Shown: positions 33,699 through 43,205 of the stretch, in pieces
Layout: each line of letters opens with the position of its first letter
Numbering within the stretch: position 1 is the first letter of the stretch
From: Microbacterium sp. Root166
GTDB taxonomy: Bacteria > Actinomycetota > Actinomycetes > Actinomycetales > Microbacteriaceae
Direction: 5' to 3'
Length of the DNA: 64,000 nucleotides
Assembly: GCF_001427145.1 (NCBI RefSeq)
Contig: NZ_LMGL01000002.1
Coordinates: 639,442 to 703,441, forward strand
Program-made: the position numbers and the translations under genes
Notes under the pieces: model-generated
What the model was told of the DNA's origin: nothing
Seen by the model: the letters and a program-made list of their open reading frames with translations, nothing else
The model's database searches: none

Positions 33699-33805
33699 GT
33701 TTTCGCAACCGTTCGATTATGCCATGGCGCCGAGCGCCTCTCCAAATCGAGGCGGGAATCGGCGCGGCGCTTGCCGGTGGCCGCGGCCCGGAGTTGACTC
33801 ATGGC

Positions 33806-34441
33806 ATGCGAGTGACCAAATTCGAGCATGCGACCCTCACCCTCGTGCAGTCCGGCCGGACGCTGGTGATCGATCCCGGCTCGTACACCACGCCCCTCGC
33901 CGAGCTCGACGACGTCGTGGCGATCGTCCTGACCCACGAGCACCCCGACCACTGGACCCCGGACCACCTGGACCGCCTTCTGAAGGCCTTCCCCGGCATC
34001 CCCGTCTTCGGGCCCGCCGGAGTGGTCGCCGCTGCCGCGGGCTACGAGGTCACCCAGGTGGATCCCGGCGACACCGTCGAGGTCGAGCCGTTCCGGCTCC
34101 GTTTCTTCGGCGGGCGCCACGCCGTCATCCACGAGTCGATCCCCGTGATCGACAACGTCGGCGTCCTCGTCAACGACGAGTTCTACTACCCCGGCGACTC
34201 CTACGCCGTCCCGGAGAGCGAGGTCCGTGTGCTGGCGGCGCCCGTCGGTGCGCCCTGGCTCAAGATCGGCGAGGCGATGGACTTCGTGCTGGCCGTCGCA
34301 CCGCGGCAGGCCTTCGGCACCCACGACATGACGCTGTCGGTGGTGGGCAAGGAGATGGCGCGCACCCGACTGCGCTGGGCGACCGAGCAGGGCGGCGGCG
34401 AGTTCCTCGTGCTCGAGCCCGGCGATTCCATCGACCTCTAG
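33806..34441 (+). CDS. MBL-fold metallo-hydrolase
   Basis: A 211-residue metallo-beta-lactamase-fold protein with the metal motif THEHPDHW (about residue 45), further ligands GGRHAVIHE (about 110) and GDSYAVPE (about 132), and GTHDMTLS near the end. It belongs to the UlaG-like/YycJ-like class of soluble hydrolases; substrate unknown. ATG 33806 starts the fold (MRVTKFEHATLTL); the reading frame extends upstream through the tRNA region, which is not coding. It is convergent with ptsH across a strong hairpin. Confidence 0.88.
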   Translation: MRVTKFEHATLTLVQSGRTLVIDPGSYTTPLAELDDVVAIVLTHEHPDHWTPDHLDRLLKAFPGIPVFGPAGVVAAAAGYEVTQVDPGDTVEVEPFRLRFFGGRHAVIHESIPVIDNVGVLVNDEFYYPGDSYAVPESEVRVLAAPVGAPWLKIGEAMDFVLAVAPRQAFGTHDMTLSVVGKEMARTRLRWATEQGGGEFLVLEPGDSIDL

Positions 34442-34460
34442 CGATACTCCGCAAACGCAG

Positions 34461-34502
34461 ACGACGGATGCCGCGGCGGCTTCGACCCGCGGCATCCGTC
34501 GT
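34461..34502. terminator. bidirectional hairpin between MBL hydrolase and ptsH
   Basis: Perfect 16-bp arms (34461-34476, 34487-34502; core GGATGCCGCGG) around a 10-nt loop, between two convergent stops. No T-run. Confidence 0.75.
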
Positions 34503-34538
34503 CTCGTTCATCGGCCGGTGGGCCGTGAGACCTTCCGG

Positions 34539-34808
34539 CTACGTGGCGTCGAGGTCGGTCTCGAGCAGCTCGACGAGTTCGTCGAGGGCCTGCTCGGCAC
34601 CGTCCCCCTCGGCCTTGAGAGTCACCACGGTACCGTGCGACGCGCCGAGGCCCATGAGGGACAGGATGCTGCCGGCGTTGAGGTCATTGCCGCCCTCGAC
34701 GGCGATCGTGACCGGCACGCCCTTCTCCTGCACAGCCTGGACGAACAGCTTCGCGGGACGCGCGTGCAGCCCGGAGCTGCTGGCGATGGTGGCCTGGCGT
34801 TCTGCCAT
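34539..34808 (-). CDS. ptsH: phosphocarrier protein HPr
   Basis: HPr relays phosphate from enzyme I to the sugar-specific EII proteins. The 89-residue protein has the phosphorylatable His in SGLHARPAKLFVQA (residue 15) and the region around GSILSLMGLGA that holds a Ser in regulatory HPr proteins of other phyla. GGAAGGA precedes the ATG. It lies 69 bp after fruA on the same strand and probably belongs to the fructose PTS operon; enzyme I (ptsI) is not in the window. Confidence 0.96.
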   Translation of the reverse strand: MAERQATIASSSGLHARPAKLFVQAVQEKGVPVTIAVEGGNDLNAGSILSLMGLGASHGTVVTLKAEGDGAEQALDELVELLETDLDAT

Positions 34809-34877
34809 GGGAGAGATTCCTTCCGTCGAGGGCGAGGTTCTTCAGCATTCCGCATCGATCGTGCGGACGCCAGGGTT

Positions 34878-36944
34878 TCAGGCCGGAACGGCGACCGCAG
34901 GGGTGGTTTCGGCCGCTGCGAGCTCCTTCGGCGCGATGAAGCGCTTGAAGGCGACGACGAGGAAGCCCGAGACCAGCACGCCGGCGATGAGCGCGACCAG
35001 GAAGCCCCAGATCGGGCTGATGGCGAACAGCACGAAGATCCCGCCGTGCGGAGCCAACGACTGGACGCCGAACAGCATCGTGAGGGCACCGGTGACCGCG
35101 CCTCCGACCATGGAGGCCGGGATCACGCGCAGCGGGTCGGCCGCGGCGAACGGGATCGCGCCTTCGCTGATGAACGCGGCGCCGAGCAGCCACGCCGCGA
35201 CGCCGTTCTCCCGCTCCACCGGAGTGAACATGCGCCGGGCGAGCACGGTCGACGCGAACGCCATCGCCAGCGGCGGCACCATGCCGGCCGTCATGACGGC
35301 GCCCATGATGAGGTACGGCGTGGGGTTCTCCGCCGTCGCCGCGGCCAGTCCTGCGACCGCGAACGCGTACGCCACCTTGTTCACGGGCCCGCCGAGGTCG
35401 AAGCACATCATCAGACCGAGGATGATGCCGACGACCACGATGCCCGAGGTGCCGGCCAGGTCGGTCAGCCACGTATTGAGCCACTCCATCAGGGAGGCGA
35501 TCGGCCGGCCCAGGAAGAGGATGAGCAGGCCCGAGGCGACGATCGACGCGAGAAGCGGGATGATCACGACCGGCATCAGGCCGCGCAGCCACCGGGGGGC
35601 GTTGATCCGGCCGATGGCCCACGCGATGAATCCCGCGAGCAGGCCGCCGACGATGCCGCCGATGAAGCCGGCGTTCATCAGCACCGCGATGGCACCGGCG
35701 ACGAAGCCCGGCGCGATTCCGGGCCGGTCGGCGATCGCGAAGGCGATGTAGCCGGACAGCGCGGAGACGAGGAAGCCCATGGACGTGACGCCGATGACGT
35801 AGAGCATCGAGCCGATGTACTGGCCCAGCCCGCCTTCCGGCAGCGCCCACAGTGCGTTGTTGATCACGATGTCGAAAGCCTGGTTGTCGGCGTTGACGTT
35901 CACCCCGCCGAGGAACGGCAGGAAGCTCAGCGCGATCAGCAGACCGCCGGCCGCGACGAACGGGATCATGTAACTGACGCCGGTGAGGAGGATCCGCTGG
36001 ATGCGGGCACCCCACGACACCGGCTCGCCCGAACCCGCTGCCGAGGCATCGGACGCCGTTCCGCTGACGCGGGTCGCGTTCGGGTCGTTGGCCGCGGCGA
36101 CGGCCGCCGCGATGAGCTCGCGGGGCTGCTCGATGCCGCGCTTGACGCCTGAGCGCACGACCGGCTTGCCGGCGAATCGCTGCTGTTCGCGCACGTCGAC
36201 GTCGGTCGCGAAGATCACGGCGTCGGCGCGATCGATGACCTCGCGCGGCAGCGCCTGGTAGCCGCTGGAGCCCTGCGGCTCGACGACGAGGTCGACCCCC
36301 GCGGCGGTGCCGGCGGCCGTCAGTGCATCGGCGGCCATGAAGGTGTGCGCGATGCCGGTCGCGCAGGCGGTCACCGCGACGATCCGCGCCGGGCGGCCGT
36401 CCACGCTGAGACCGTCGGCCACCGGGATCGCGGATGCCGCGACCGCGGCTGCGGGTGCGGCGGCCGGCGCTGCGGGGGCGGCCGAGGCATCCCCCTCCCC
36501 TATAGCGGCGCGCACGATGGCGACCACGTCCTCGTCGGTGGTCGCGGCGCGCAGCCCGCGCGTGAAGTCGTCCTGCATGAGGCTGCGCGCGAGCTTGGAC
36601 AGGACGGCCAGGTGCGCCTCGGCCGCCCCCTCGGGTGCTGCGATCAGGAACACCAGATCCGCGGGGCCGTCGGGCGCGCCGAAGTCGACCCCGGGCGCCA
36701 GGCGCGCGAACGCCAGCGAGGGCTCCGTCACCGCCGCGCTCTTGGCGTGCGGGATGGCGATCCCGCCGGGCAGGCCGGTCTCGTCCTTCTCCTCGCGCGC
36801 CCAGGCATCGGCGAACAGGCTCTCGGCGTCGGTCGCGCGTCCCTGCGCGACGACGCGCGCAGCCAGCGCACGGATGACGGCCGCCTTGTCGGCGCCGAGC
36901 CCGACGTCCAGGCTGACGAGTTCGGGGGTGATGGTCTGAGACAC
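34878..36944 (-). CDS. fruA: fructose PTS transporter, EIIA-EIIB-EIIC
   Basis: This 688-residue transporter imports and phosphorylates fructose to fructose-1-phosphate. EIIA (about 1-150) has the active His in GIAIPHAKSAAV, EIIB (about 190-290) has the Cys in AVTACATGIAHTFMAA, and EIIC (about 330-680) has eight or more membrane segments. Start GTG 36944 follows GGAGGT by 4 nt and gives the EIIA N-terminus; the open frame to 37010 adds a Pro/Cys-rich stretch without support. It follows fruK by 31 bp. Confidence 0.95.
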   Translation of the reverse strand: MSQTITPELVSLDVGLGADKAAVIRALAARVVAQGRATDAESLFADAWAREEKDETGLPGGIAIPHAKSAAVTEPSLAFARLAPGVDFGAPDGPADLVFLIAAPEGAAEAHLAVLSKLARSLMQDDFTRGLRAATTDEDVVAIVRAAIGEGDASAAPAAPAAAPAAAVAASAIPVADGLSVDGRPARIVAVTACATGIAHTFMAADALTAAGTAAGVDLVVEPQGSSGYQALPREVIDRADAVIFATDVDVREQQRFAGKPVVRSGVKRGIEQPRELIAAAVAAANDPNATRVSGTASDASAAGSGEPVSWGARIQRILLTGVSYMIPFVAAGGLLIALSFLPFLGGVNVNADNQAFDIVINNALWALPEGGLGQYIGSMLYVIGVTSMGFLVSALSGYIAFAIADRPGIAPGFVAGAIAVLMNAGFIGGIVGGLLAGFIAWAIGRINAPRWLRGLMPVVIIPLLASIVASGLLILFLGRPIASLMEWLNTWLTDLAGTSGIVVVGIILGLMMCFDLGGPVNKVAYAFAVAGLAAATAENPTPYLIMGAVMTAGMVPPLAMAFASTVLARRMFTPVERENGVAAWLLGAAFISEGAIPFAAADPLRVIPASMVGGAVTGALTMLFGVQSLAPHGGIFVLFAISPIWGFLVALIAGVLVSGFLVVAFKRFIAPKELAAAETTPAVAVPA

Positions 36945-36975
36945 GATGACCTCCAGGGGTCGGTTGAAGCGGGGA

Positions 36976-37929
36976 TCAGGGGGTGGATGACAGCGGGGTG
37001 ACGAACACATCGGCCGTGGGCAGATCGGCGGGAGAGGGGGCCTGCGTGCCGGGGAGGGATGCCGCGGCCGCCCCGTAGCGGACCGCGTTGCGCAGCCGCC
37101 CCTCGGGGCCCGAGCCGGTGACGTCCGCGAGCAGATATCCCGCGAGCGAGCTGTCGCCCGCGCCGACGGTGCTCACGGCTTCGATGACCGGCGAGGAGAC
37201 GGCCCAGGAGCCGTCGGCGGAGACCAGCACGGCGCCGCGCGAACCCAGGGTGACCAGCGCGGTGCGCACCCGCGAGGGGACGATGGTGCTCGCCACCGCG
37301 GCGACCCCGTGCGCGAGGTCGCCGGTGGGCAGCTTCGTGCGCGCGAGTTCGGCGAGCTCCTCGTCGTTGGGCTTGATGAGGTCGGCCTCGCCACGGGCGA
37401 CGACCGCGGCCAGTGCGGCGCCCGACGTGTCGACGGCGAAGCGCGGGGCGTCCGTTCCGTGCGCCGCCCGGACGGCCTCGATGACGTCCACGTAGAAGTC
37501 GTCGGCCACGCCGAGCGGAAGGGATCCCGCGAGCACCAGCCAGAGGGCACCCGCGCAGGCGTCGACCACTGTCTCGATGACCGCGGCGGCCTCGGAACCG
37601 GAGAGCGTGAGGCCCGGCAGGTTGAGCTTCGTCGTGACGCCTGCCGGGTCGGTGATCGCCAGATTGGCGCGGACGTGTCCGCGCACGGGCACCCGCCGCG
37701 CCTGGATCCCCGTCGCCTGCAGGGCGGCGTCGAAGGGGTCGTCGGCGGCGAGCGGCAGGACCGCGACGACCTCGGCGCCGGCCGCCGCCAGCGCGCGGGC
37801 GACGTTGATCCCCTTGCCCCCGGCGTCCTCCCGCGAGTCGGTGGCCGCCTGCACCGCGCCAGGGCGCAGCGCCGCGGCGAGACCCAGGGTGCGATCAAGG
37901 GACGGGTTGGCAGTGAGCGTCACGATCAT
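36976..37929 (-). CDS. fruK: 1-phosphofructokinase
   Basis: FruK phosphorylates fructose-1-phosphate to fructose-1,6-bisphosphate. The PfkB-family protein of about 317 residues begins MIVTLTANPSLDRTL, has GGKGINVARAL (substrate-binding motif) and ends with the PfkB signature ST-VGAGDSSLAGYL. An ATG three codons earlier (37938) is also possible; ATG 37929 is favoured by the family N-terminus and by GAGG 10 nt upstream. The start overlaps the fruR stop, so fruR-fruK-fruA form one transcript. Confidence 0.95.
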   Translation of the reverse strand: MIVTLTANPSLDRTLGLAAALRPGAVQAATDSREDAGGKGINVARALAAAGAEVVAVLPLAADDPFDAALQATGIQARRVPVRGHVRANLAITDPAGVTTKLNLPGLTLSGSEAAAVIETVVDACAGALWLVLAGSLPLGVADDFYVDVIEAVRAAHGTDAPRFAVDTSGAALAAVVARGEADLIKPNDEELAELARTKLPTGDLAHGVAAVASTIVPSRVRTALVTLGSRGAVLVSADGSWAVSSPVIEAVSTVGAGDSSLAGYLLADVTGSGPEGRLRNAVRYGAAAASLPGTQAPSPADLPTADVFVTPLSSTP

Positions 37930-38705
37930 GCGAGCCATACCTCGACATCAGCCTCGGCGAGGGCGGCGGACAGCACGGCGTCGGGCTCGGCATCCGTCAC
38001 CAGCACGTCGATGTCGGCGAGGGCGGCGAACCCGACCAGCAGCTCGCGGCCGAGCTTGTCGGAGTCGGCCACGACGACCACCCTGCGCGCGGAGCGCACG
38101 ATGGCGCTCTTGACCGCCGCCTCGTCCGGATCGGGCGTGCTGAGGCCGAACCCGGCGGCGACGCCGTTGGTGCCGAGGAAGGCGACGTCGGGCCGCATGT
38201 TCTCGATGGCGCGGACGGTGTCGGCGCCGACGGCTGCGGCGGTCAGGCCGCGGACGCGGCCGCCGATGAGCGTCAGGGCTGCCCCGGGCACCGCGGCGAC
38301 ATCGTTCGCGAGACTGAGCGCGTGGGTCACGACCTCGATCCCGCCCGATGCCAGACGGGGCGCGAGGTGGCTCGCGACGGCGGCCGTGGTCGTGCCGGCG
38401 TCGAGGAACACCGACCCGCGGAAGGCGTCGCCCACCGCGGTCGCGGCACGCCGGCCGATCGCCGACTTCGCGGCGCTGTGACGCTGGAGGCGCTCGGCCA
38501 GCGGGGATTCGGCGGTGCTCGGCCGGTCGACGGCGACCGCGCCGCCGTGAACCCGGCGCAGCGTGCCGAGCGATTCGAGCTGATCCAGATCGCGGCGCAC
38601 GGTCTCGGTCGTGACATCGAAGCGACCGGCGAGATCGACGACGCTCACGCGCCCCTCGACGAGGAGCATGCGCTCGATCTGCTCATGGCGCTCCGTTGCG
38701 TACAC
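37926..38705 (-). CDS. fruR: DeoR/GlpR-family repressor of the fructose operon
   Basis: A 259-residue regulator with an N-terminal winged helix (RHEQIERMLLVEGRVSVVDL, then FDVTTETVRRDLDQLESLG) and a sugar-phosphate isomerase-like effector domain (GSVFLDAGTTTAAVA; VVVVADSDKLGREL). In this position it should repress fruK-fruA and respond to fructose-1-phosphate or a related sugar phosphate. The start GTG 38705 is supported by GGAGGG 8 nt upstream; the longer frame to 38753 crosses the operator. Confidence 0.9.
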   Translation of the reverse strand: MYATERHEQIERMLLVEGRVSVVDLAGRFDVTTETVRRDLDQLESLGTLRRVHGGAVAVDRPSTAESPLAERLQRHSAAKSAIGRRAATAVGDAFRGSVFLDAGTTTAAVASHLAPRLASGGIEVVTHALSLANDVAAVPGAALTLIGGRVRGLTAAAVGADTVRAIENMRPDVAFLGTNGVAAGFGLSTPDPDEAAVKSAIVRSARRVVVVADSDKLGRELLVGFAALADIDVLVTDAEPDAVLSAALAEADVEVWLA

Positions 38706-38730
38706 CCGCGGCCCTCCGTTGGATTTCCCA

Positions 38731-38760
38731 CACAGTACAACACAAACCAACACAAAACAA
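38731..38760. promoter_or_regulatory. three 10-bp direct repeats, candidate FruR operator
   Basis: CACAGTACAA, CACAAACCAA and CACAAAACAA follow each other without gap. This AT-rich block stands out in the GC-rich setting, sits 26-55 bp upstream of fruR, and resembles TTTGTGTTG-type operators used by DeoR-family repressors. One-helical-turn spacing supports cooperative binding. Confidence 0.6.
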
Positions 38761-38779
38761 GAGACGACATGCGAGTGGA

Positions 38780-38785
38780 TAGGGT
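38780..38785 (+). promoter_or_regulatory. -10 box (TAGGGT) for leaderless kinase gene
   Basis: Six nt before ATG 38792; the FruR-like repeats lie just upstream and could also affect this gene. Confidence 0.5.
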
Positions 38786-38791
38786 CGGACG

Positions 38792-39712
38792 ATGCCCGAC
38801 AAACCCGCTGCCGAAGTCCGGATCGACGAAGAGCTCGTACGGGGCCTCGTCATGACGCAGGCGTCGCACGTCGCGCCGGATGCGTCATCGGTGCCGATCC
38901 TCAAGGTCGCCGAGGGCTGGGACAGCGAGGTGTGGCGGCTCGGTCGCGAGTGGGCGGCCCGACTGCCGAGACGCGAGCTCGCCGCGCCCCTCGTGCTGCA
39001 CGAGCAGGCGAGCCTGCCGGTGATCGGCCCGCGGCTGGAGGCGACCGGCATCAGCGTGCCGATGCCGGTCGTGCGCGGCGTGCCCGACGAGTCGTTCCCG
39101 TGGGCGTGGTCTGTCGTGCCCTGGATCGAGGGCAGCCGCGGGATCGACACACCGCGGGCGGCGCGGTCGCCGTGGGCCAAGCCGTTGGCTATGGCCCTGG
39201 GCGCCCTGCATCAGGAGGCCCCCGCCGACCATCCCGTGAATCCGGTGCGAGGACGCCCCCTCGTGACACGGGCCGCTGCGTTTGAGGAGCGCGTGCAGGG
39301 GCTGGTGGCGCGAGGGACGCTCTCCTCATCCGACGCCGCTGCGCTCACCTCGGTCTGGACCGCGGGCCTGGCTGTAGCGCCCTGGGATGCACCGCCGGTG
39401 TGGCTCCACGGCGACCTCCACCCCGGCAACCTCGTGGCCGCGGACGGCGAACTGGCCGGGATCATCGACTTCGGCGACGTGACCGGCGGCGATCCTGCCT
39501 ACGATCTCGCCGCCGCGTGGCTCACTTTCGACTCAGCGGGACGGGCGGCGTTCATCGCCGCAACGGGTGATCGCTACGACGCCGGAACCTGGGTCCGCGC
39601 GCACGCCTGGGCGGCCGCGATCGCGGTCGTCCTGCTCACCCACAGCGACGACAACCCCGACTATGCGGCTCTCGGCTCAGAGGCCCGTATCGAGGTCGTC
39701 GACTCCGTCTGA
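38792..39712 (+). CDS. APH-fold phosphotransferase
   Basis: A 306-residue protein kinase-like enzyme with the N-lobe GWDSEVWRLGREWAARLPRR, the catalytic loop VWLHGDLHPGNLVAADG (about residue 205) and the metal-binding IIDFGDVTGGDPAYDLA (about 225). The family includes aminoglycoside and choline/homoserine kinases; nothing points to a drug substrate. A TAGGGT 6 nt before the ATG suggests a leaderless mRNA. It is divergent from fruR and followed by a strong terminator before tRNA-Gln. Confidence 0.88.
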   Translation: MPDKPAAEVRIDEELVRGLVMTQASHVAPDASSVPILKVAEGWDSEVWRLGREWAARLPRRELAAPLVLHEQASLPVIGPRLEATGISVPMPVVRGVPDESFPWAWSVVPWIEGSRGIDTPRAARSPWAKPLAMALGALHQEAPADHPVNPVRGRPLVTRAAAFEERVQGLVARGTLSSSDAAALTSVWTAGLAVAPWDAPPVWLHGDLHPGNLVAADGELAGIIDFGDVTGGDPAYDLAAAWLTFDSAGRAAFIAATGDRYDAGTWVRAHAWAAAIAVVLLTHSDDNPDYAALGSEARIEVVDSV

Positions 39713-39731
39713 GACCGCTGCGTGCGAAACG

Positions 39732-39759
39732 AAAAACCCCCGCTGAGCGGGGGTTTTTT
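39732..39759. terminator. bidirectional intrinsic terminator
   Basis: ACCCCCGCT/AGCGGGGGT stem flanked by A5 and T6 runs, between the kinase gene (+) and tRNA-Gln (-), so it serves both. Confidence 0.93.
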
Positions 39760-39762
39760 CGA

Positions 39763-39837
39763 TGGCTGGGGTACCTGGACTCGAACCAAGAACAAAGGTA
39801 CCAGAAACCTCCGTGTTGCCAATTACACCATACCCCA
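39763..39837 (-). tRNA. tRNA-Gln (anticodon CUG)
   Basis: Acceptor TGGGGTA/TACCCCA, D-loop GTGTAATTGGCAACAC, anticodon loop TTCTGGT (CTG), T-arm with GGTTCGAGTCC, discriminator G and an encoded CCA. It lies 75 bp downstream of gltX on the same strand. Confidence 0.95.
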
Positions 39838-39912
39838 AGGCTGTCAGCCGAAGCTGTGCCGAAGAAGGAGTCTACGCGACTTCGGCGCCTGCTCCAAACC
39901 GAGCGCGCCCGT

Positions 39913-41427
39913 TCAGCCCAGACGATCCGCCAGCGCCTGCAGCCGACGAACCGACTCGTTCTTGCCGAGCAGCTCCATCGACTCGAACAGCGGCGGCGAG
40001 ATGCGGCGGCCGCTCAGTGCGACACGCAGCGGGCCGTAGGCGACGCGCGGCTTCAGCCCCAGGGCGTCGATCAGCGCGGCGGCCAGGGCCTCCTGCACCG
40101 CACCGGCGTCGAACCCGTCCTCGGCGATCGGCGCGAGCGCCGCGACCGACGCCGCGAGCACTTCGGCGGCGTTCGCCGGCAGGCTCGAGAGGGCGTCCTC
40201 GTCGTACACGACCTCGTCACGCAGCAGGAATCCGAGAAGGCCGGGGGCCTCCCCCAGCAGCTGCATGCGCTCCTGCACGAGCGGAGCGGCGGCGTCGATG
40301 ATCGACTTCTGCGCGGCGGTCGGCGGCTCCGAGACGAGACCGGCGGCCGCGAGGTAGGGCACCAGACGCCCGGCGAAGTCGGCGGGCTCCAGCATCCGGA
40401 TGTGGTCGCCGTTGATCGACTCGGCCTTCTTCTGGTCGAAACGGGCCGGGTTGGGGTTGACGTCGACGATGTCGAACTCGGCGACGAGCTCGTCGAGCGA
40501 GAACACGTCGCGGTCGGGCCCGATCGACCAGCCGAGGAGTGACAGGTAGTTCAGCAGGCCCTCGTGGATGAAGCCCTTCTCGCGCTGCAGGAAGAGGTCG
40601 GCCTTCGGGTCGCGCTTGGAGAGCTTCTTGGTGCCGACCTCGCCGAGCACGAGCGGCATGTGCGCGAAGCGAGGGATGAAGGTCGTGACGCCCGCGTCGA
40701 CGAGCGCGCGGTACAGCGCCAGCTGACGCGCCGTGGAGGGCATCAGGTCCTCGCCGCGGATGACGTGGGTGATCCCCATCAGCGCATCGTCGACGGGGTT
40801 CACGAACGGGTACAGCGGCACGCCGCCGGCGCGCACGAGCACGAAGTCGGGAAACGAACCAGCGGGGAAGGTGACCTCGCCGCGGATCAGGTCGATGTAG
40901 GTGAGGTCCTCGTCGGGCACGCGCAGTCGCCACGCGGGCTCGCGGCCCTCGGCGCGGAAGGCCGCCTTCTGCTCGTCGGTGAGGTCGCGGTCGTAGTTGT
41001 CGTAGCCGAGCTGCTTGGCGCGACCGTTGGCCTCGTTGCGGGCGTCGATCTCTTCGGCGTTCGAGTAGCTCTCGTACACGGCGCCGGCGGCGACGAGCTT
41101 GTCCAGCACCTCGCGGTACAGGTCGTGGCGCTGCGACTGGCGGTACGGCTCGTGCGGGCCGCCGACCTCGACGCCCTCGTCCCAGTCGATCTCGAGCCAG
41201 CGGAGCGCGTCGAGGAGCTGGTGGTAGCTCTCCTCGCTGTCGCGCGCCGCGTCGGTGTCCTCGATCCGGAAGACGAGCGTGCCGCCGTGGTGGCGGGCGT
41301 ACGCCCAGTTGAACAGCACCGTGCGGATCAGACCCACGTGCGGCAGGCCCGTCGGCGAGGGGCAGAACCTCACGCGCACGTCGGCGCCGGTCGCAGTGGT
41401 GGTGCGGGGATCGGGTGAAGAAGGCAT
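39913..41427 (-). CDS. gltX: glutamate-tRNA ligase
   Basis: GltX charges tRNA-Glu (and possibly tRNA-Gln for later amidation). The 504-residue class I synthetase has the HIGH-type motif [15 protein letters not shown] (about residue 25), the KMSKS-type motif [10 protein letters not shown] (about 250) and a helical anticodon-binding C-terminus. ATG 41427 gives the short N-terminus typical for the family; the frame continues upstream to 41691 antisense to the LysR gene. A TAGACT lies 8 nt before the ATG. tRNA-Gln lies directly downstream. Confidence 0.96.
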   Translation of the reverse strand: MPSSPDPRTTTATGADVRVRFCPSPTGLPHVGLIRTVLFNWAYARHHGGTLVFRIEDTDAARDSEESYHQLLDALRWLEIDWDEGVEVGGPHEPYRQSQRHDLYREVLDKLVAAGAVYESYSNAEEIDARNEANGRAKQLGYDNYDRDLTDEQKAAFRAEGREPAWRLRVPDEDLTYIDLIRGEVTFPAGSFPDFVLVRAGGVPLYPFVNPVDDALMGITHVIRGEDLMPSTARQLALYRALVDAGVTTFIPRFAHMPLVLGEVGTKKLSKRDPKADLFLQREKGFIHEGLLNYLSLLGWSIGPDRDVFSLDELVAEFDIVDVNPNPARFDQKKAESINGDHIRMLEPADFAGRLVPYLAAAGLVSEPPTAAQKSIIDAAAPLVQERMQLLGEAPGLLGFLLRDEVVYDEDALSSLPANAAEVLAASVAALAPIAEDGFDAGAVQEALAAALIDALGLKPRVAYGPLRVALSGRRISPPLFESMELLGKNESVRRLQALADRLG

Positions 41428-41461
41428 CGCGGCCCAGTCTAGTTGCGCCGCGCCGTGCCGC

Positions 41462-42403
41462 TTATGGGGCCGCCTCGTCCGCGACCAGTCGCGTGATCGC
41501 CGCGAGGGTGACCCGAATCGCCGGCACGCGGTCGGCGCCGTGCGCGGTGACGACGTGAATGGTGCGCGCCTCGGCGGGCGGCAGCGGCACCGTGACGACA
41601 CCGGGAAGAAGCGGGAAGGATGCCGCTGCCAGCCGCGGCAGAGTGGCCACGCCGATCCCCTGTGCCACCAGACCCTCGACGGCGACGGCATTGTCGGTCT
41701 CGAACGCGATGTGCGGCTCGAACCCGGCGCGAGCGCACAGCTGCAGCAGGTGGCCGCGGCAGCGGGGGCACCCGGCGATCCACTTCTCGCCCGCCAGGCT
41801 CGCGACGTCGACGTGCCGTCCCGACGCGGCGGGATGCCCCGCGGGAAGAACCATCAGCAGATCGTCGGAGCCGATCCCCTCGACGGAGAGGCCCCGCGCG
41901 CTCGGACCGTGCGGGTCATCCCGGTCGCCCGGATAGCTGAACGTCAGCGCGATGTCGGCGCGATCCTCGCGGACGGCTTCGACGGCCTCGGGCGGCTCGG
42001 CCTCGAGGTAGGTCACGACGACACCGGCGTGGGCGGTGTCGAGCTCGGCCAGCAGCCGGGGAACGATCGTCGGCGAGGCGGAGGGGAACCCCACCAGCCG
42101 CACACGCCCGGCGCGGAGGCCGCGCAGCTCCGCCAGCTCGCCGGCCGCGGCATCCAGAGCCGTCGTCACCGCGGGTGCGTGGCGCGCGAGGATGCGGCCG
42201 GCCTCGGTGAGACGGACGCTCCGGCCGACGCGCTCGACGAGCGGGACCTCGAGCCGCTGCTCGAGACGCTTGAGCTGCTGGCTGATCGCCGGCTGGCTGT
42301 AGCCGAGGACGGCGGCGGCACCGGTGATCGACCCTTCGTCGGCGATGGCCTTCACGACGCGCAGCGCCTGGGCGTCGATGTCGGGATCGTCGAAGACCGT
42401 CAT
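41462..42403 (-). CDS. LysR-family transcriptional regulator
   Basis: This 313-residue regulator has the LysR helix-turn-helix ([20 protein letters not shown], then [19 protein letters not shown]) and a periplasmic-binding-like effector domain (about 90-300) containing a CPRC pair in [13 protein letters not shown], which may bind metal or sense redox. A TATGCT lies 6 nt before the ATG (leaderless). LysR genes usually control a divergent neighbour; here a lipoprotein and a class V aminotransferase lie on the other strand. Confidence 0.9.
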   Translation of the reverse strand: MTVFDDPDIDAQALRVVKAIADEGSITGAAAVLGYSQPAISQQLKRLEQRLEVPLVERVGRSVRLTEAGRILARHAPAVTTALDAAAGELAELRGLRAGRVRLVGFPSASPTIVPRLLAELDTAHAGVVVTYLEAEPPEAVEAVREDRADIALTFSYPGDRDDPHGPSARGLSVEGIGSDDLLMVLPAGHPAASGRHVDVASLAGEKWIAGCPRCRGHLLQLCARAGFEPHIAFETDNAVAVEGLVAQGIGVATLPRLAAASFPLLPGVVTVPLPPAEARTIHVVTAHGADRVPAIRVTLAAITRLVADEAAP

Positions 42404-42409
42404 GACGCA

Positions 42410-42415
42410 AGCATA
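42410..42415 (-). promoter_or_regulatory. -10 box (TATGCT) for leaderless LysR gene
   Basis: Six nt before the ATG at 42403. A near-palindrome (CTCGTGCATACGAG, 42449-42462) further upstream may be the LysR binding site. Confidence 0.45.
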
Positions 42416-42527
42416 AGCACGCGGTATGTATCAGCCGAGGCGCTGCGCACTCGTGCATACGAGAGCATGACGTCGTCCGGCGACGGCTCTATGCTCCGAA
42501 CAGCGCCCCCACAGCAAGGAGTCCGAG

Positions 42528-43124
42528 ATGCCCCGCACCGCCGCCCCGATCCTCGCCGCCGCGATTCTTGCGCTCGCCCTTACGGGCTGCGACCCGGACG
42601 GACCGCCGACGCCGTCGAGCAGTGCTTCGGCCTCCGAGAGCGCAGCGCCCTCGCCGAGCTCGTCACCGACGCCCACGGAGGCGGCCGGTCCGGCACCGGC
42701 GAATCTGCCGTCCGACTGCGCGGCGATCGGTTCGGCCGACACCCGCGCCGCCACCGTCGACGGACTGACGCTGCAGGGCGACGGCACCGGCTTCGTGCGC
42801 CCGGCGCCCGCCTCGGCCCAGCTCGTGCTGGGCTGCGACTGGTTCACCGGCGATGCGACCGGGGTGCTGCTGCTGATCAACCGGGTCGACGCCGACGAGG
42901 CCGCGGCCTTCGCCGCGACTCTTCCGTCGCAGGGCTTCACCTGCACCACCGGGGACGCGGGCAACCCGGTCTGTCAGAAGACGACGCCCAACTCGCAGTT
43001 CCCGGTCGACACGGTCGAGACGATCCTCAGCCGTGAGGACGTCTGGATCTACATGTCGACATCGAACGTCGAGGGCGATCCGCTGCTCTCCGACCTGAAC
43101 GCTTCGATCTGGCCGCCCGCCTGA
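42528..43124 (+). CDS. putative secreted lipoprotein with Ser/Pro-rich linker
   Basis: A 198-residue protein with a signal peptide (ILAAAILALALTGC, lipobox LTGC), a Ser/Ala/Pro/Thr-rich linker of about 35 residues and a globular domain with four cysteines (SDCAAIG, VLGCDWF, FTCTTG, NPVCQK) likely forming two disulfides. No family is recognised. AAGGAG precedes the ATG. It lies between the LysR gene and the aminotransferase on the plus strand. Confidence 0.82.
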   Translation: MPRTAAPILAAAILALALTGCDPDGPPTPSSSASASESAAPSPSSSPTPTEAAGPAPANLPSDCAAIGSADTRAATVDGLTLQGDGTGFVRPAPASAQLVLGCDWFTGDATGVLLLINRVDADEAAAFAATLPSQGFTCTTGDAGNPVCQKTTPNSQFPVDTVETILSREDVWIYMSTSNVEGDPLLSDLNASIWPPA

Positions 43125-43205
43125 GCGCATCGCATAACAAAACTCAATGATTCGCATAGAACACCTCCCGTAGACGAATGCGACGATGGGCACGATGCTG
43201 GACTC

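Noticed and set aside
33719..33805. Extended N-terminus for the MBL hydrolase
   Set aside because: It begins within the 5' flank of tRNA-Glu and adds residues outside the fold; ATG 33806 starts the conserved first strand.
38792..39712. Aminoglycoside resistance gene
   Set aside because: The APH fold alone does not show drug specificity; many chromosomal members act on small metabolites.
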